Source of the DNA: Streptomonospora salina
GTDB taxonomy: Bacteria; Actinomycetota; Actinomycetes; Streptosporangiales; Streptosporangiaceae
Direction: 5' to 3'
DNA: 64,000 nt
Assembly: GCF_014204715.1 (NCBI RefSeq)
Contig: NZ_JACHLY010000001.1
Location: 1,643,001 to 1,707,000 of the forward strand
Part shown: piece after piece, positions 63,132-64,000 of the stretch
Position numbering within the stretch: position 1 is the stretch's first letter
Layout: each line of letters starts with the position of its first letter
Notes under the pieces: generated by a model
What the model was told of the DNA's origin: nothing
The model's input: the letters and a program-made list of their open reading frames with translations, nothing else
The model's database searches: none
Position numbers and translations under genes: made by a program

Positions 63132-64000
63132 TCACGCCTGCGGCAGGTTCTCCAGCAGAGCCGCCAATCCGGCGGCGTCGAGGAGGTCGGCCGGGCGGAC
63201 GGTCTCCTGCGCCCGGACGTAGTGGAAGGCGGCGCGCACGTCGTCGAGGGGGACGCCGGCCAGTTCCGCCCAGGCGATGCGGTAGGCCGCCACCTGCACG
63301 GCGACCGCTCGGCGCTCGTCCGCCGTCTGGGGCGGGCCGCCGGTCTTCCAGTCGACGACGTCGTAGGTGCCGCTGTCCGCGTCGTGGAAGACCGCGTCCA
63401 TCCGCCCGCGCACCAGGCGGTCGCCGATGATCGTCTCGAAGGGGACTTCGACGTCCAGCGGAGTGCGACCGCCCCACTCGCCCTCCTCGAAGCGGCGCTG
63501 CAGCTCGGCCAGGTCCTCGTCGGCACCGGCGCCGTCGTCGGCGGCGCCGGGGAGTTCGCCCGGACCCAGCAGGCTCTGCTGGCCGAAGCGCTGTTCCAGC
63601 CAGGCGTGGAACGCCGTGCCGCGGCGGGTGTGCGGCGCGGGCGGCCGCGGCAGCGGGCGGCGGATCCGGCGTGCCAGCGCGGACGGGTCGCGGGCCAGCG
63701 ACACCAGGGAGGACACCGAGAGGTGGGCGGGCAGCTCGACGGGGATCGTGCCGCCGGTGTCGGCGGGCACCGCGTCGCGATGGGCCAGCAGCAGGTCGGT
63801 GTCGCGGCTCCAGCCGTCCAGGCGGCGCCGCATGCGCTCGGGCATCCGGGCGCGGTCGAGCGTGGCGAGCCACCGCCGACCGACGGTCTCGCCCTGCGGC
63901 TCCTCCCCCTGCTGCGCATACGCCGCCGGCGGCTGCGCGTCCGGTGCCGGCTCGGCGGCCGACGCGGCGGCCTCCTCCTCCGCGCGGCCCCGCGCCCGGG
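63132..64000 (-). CDS. C-terminal nuclease part of a UvrD/AddA-type helicase (truncated by window edge)
   Basis: The frame stays open to the right edge. The visible 288 residues end a UvrD-like helicase-nuclease: the PD-(D/E)XK nuclease domain has RGTAFHAWLEQRFG (His and start), GRMDAVFHDADSGTYDVVDW with the catalytic Asp, then KTG, and QVAAYRIAWAEL with the Tyr motif. This is the RecB-type nuclease fused to actinobacterial ATP-dependent DNA helicases (AdnA/AdnB-like). Helicase motifs lie beyond 64000. An ATG at 63845 is internal, not the start. Confidence 0.88.
   Translation of the reverse strand, partial: RARGRAEEEAAASAAEPAPDAQPPAAYAQQGEEPQGETVGRRWLATLDRARMPERMRRRLDGWSRDTDLLLAHRDAVPADTGGTIPVELPAHLSVSSLVSLARDPSALARRIRRPLPRPPAPHTRRGTAFHAWLEQRFGQQSLLGPGELPGAADDGAGADEDLAELQRRFEEGEWGGRTPLDVEVPFETIIGDRLVRGRMDAVFHDADSGTYDVVDWKTGGPPQTADERRAVAVQVAAYRIAWAELAGVPLDDVRAAFHYVRAQETVRPADLLDAAGLAALLENLPQA

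Overview
The window is GC-rich and densely coded. It carries a marker set typical of Actinomycetota: two WhiB-family regulators, SigR/RsrA, a mycoredoxin, a PdtaS-type kinase, UvrD2, a UPF0182 membrane protein next to a PPA1309-family gene, a PDZ-Lon protease and a DUF2342 metalloprotease. Gene order and protein style suggest a Nocardiopsaceae or related Streptosporangiales chromosome. That placement is inferred from gene content, not from a database search.

Left end (1-8.9 kb). A polar amino-acid ABC permease (cut by the window edge) and its ATPase are followed by a GNAT acetyltransferase gene whose 3' end is duplicated 3,482 bp downstream. The two copies (95 of 96 bases identical) look like attL and attR of a small integrated element. 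The element carries two coupled unknown genes, a divergent short GntR regulator, an XRE-type regulator and two small ORFs, but no complete integrase. After the interrupted GNAT end comes a YqeY gene, then a second, decayed copy of the element's gene pair plus GntR module. A RsbW-like anti-sigma factor and a SigB/SigF-family sigma factor follow as an overlapping pair.

8.9-21 kb. This part holds a diacylglycerol-kinase-family lipid kinase, WhiB1/WblE, a PdtaS-type histidine kinase, a DasR-like GntR regulator with a dre-like site upstream, a thiamine-diphosphate enzyme, a hotdog thioesterase, two translationally coupled membrane HD/HD-GYP proteins, a long non-coding gap, and the SigR-RsrA thiol-stress pair with a perfect SigR promoter match upstream.

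21-32.5 kb. Present are thiC under a TPP riboswitch, an SRAP (YedK/HMCES) protein, OsmC, aroA-rsgA overlapping, hisN, a TetR regulator, a small lipoprotein, a secreted serine hydrolase, and a decayed ABC transporter locus.

32.5-39.3 kb. Three near-identical initiator tRNA genes lie on the minus strand, each with its own promoter and terminator hairpin. The first two flank a 6.2-kb block holding a MacB-like exporter (permease, ATPase, adaptor, lipoprotein) and a divergent two-component system.

39.4-64 kb. This is mostly conserved actinobacterial housekeeping: UPF0182, PPA1309, PDZ-Lon, MoaE, a sugar-epimerase-like protein, DUF2342, NUDIX, a YgjP-type metallopeptidase, WhiB7 with a long attenuator-like leader, TesB, UvrD2, mycoredoxin, an ANTAR protein, a PD-(D/E)XK-like protein, NudC, an M20 dipeptidase, a PspC-containing two-component system, two alpha/beta hydrolases, and the C-terminal nuclease part of a helicase cut by the right edge.

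The most interesting signals are the integrase-less element inside the GNAT gene with its relative next door, the whiB7 leader with a 94-codon uORF followed by a terminator, and the triplicated initiator tRNAs around an exporter island. No CRISPR array and no intact transposase were seen.
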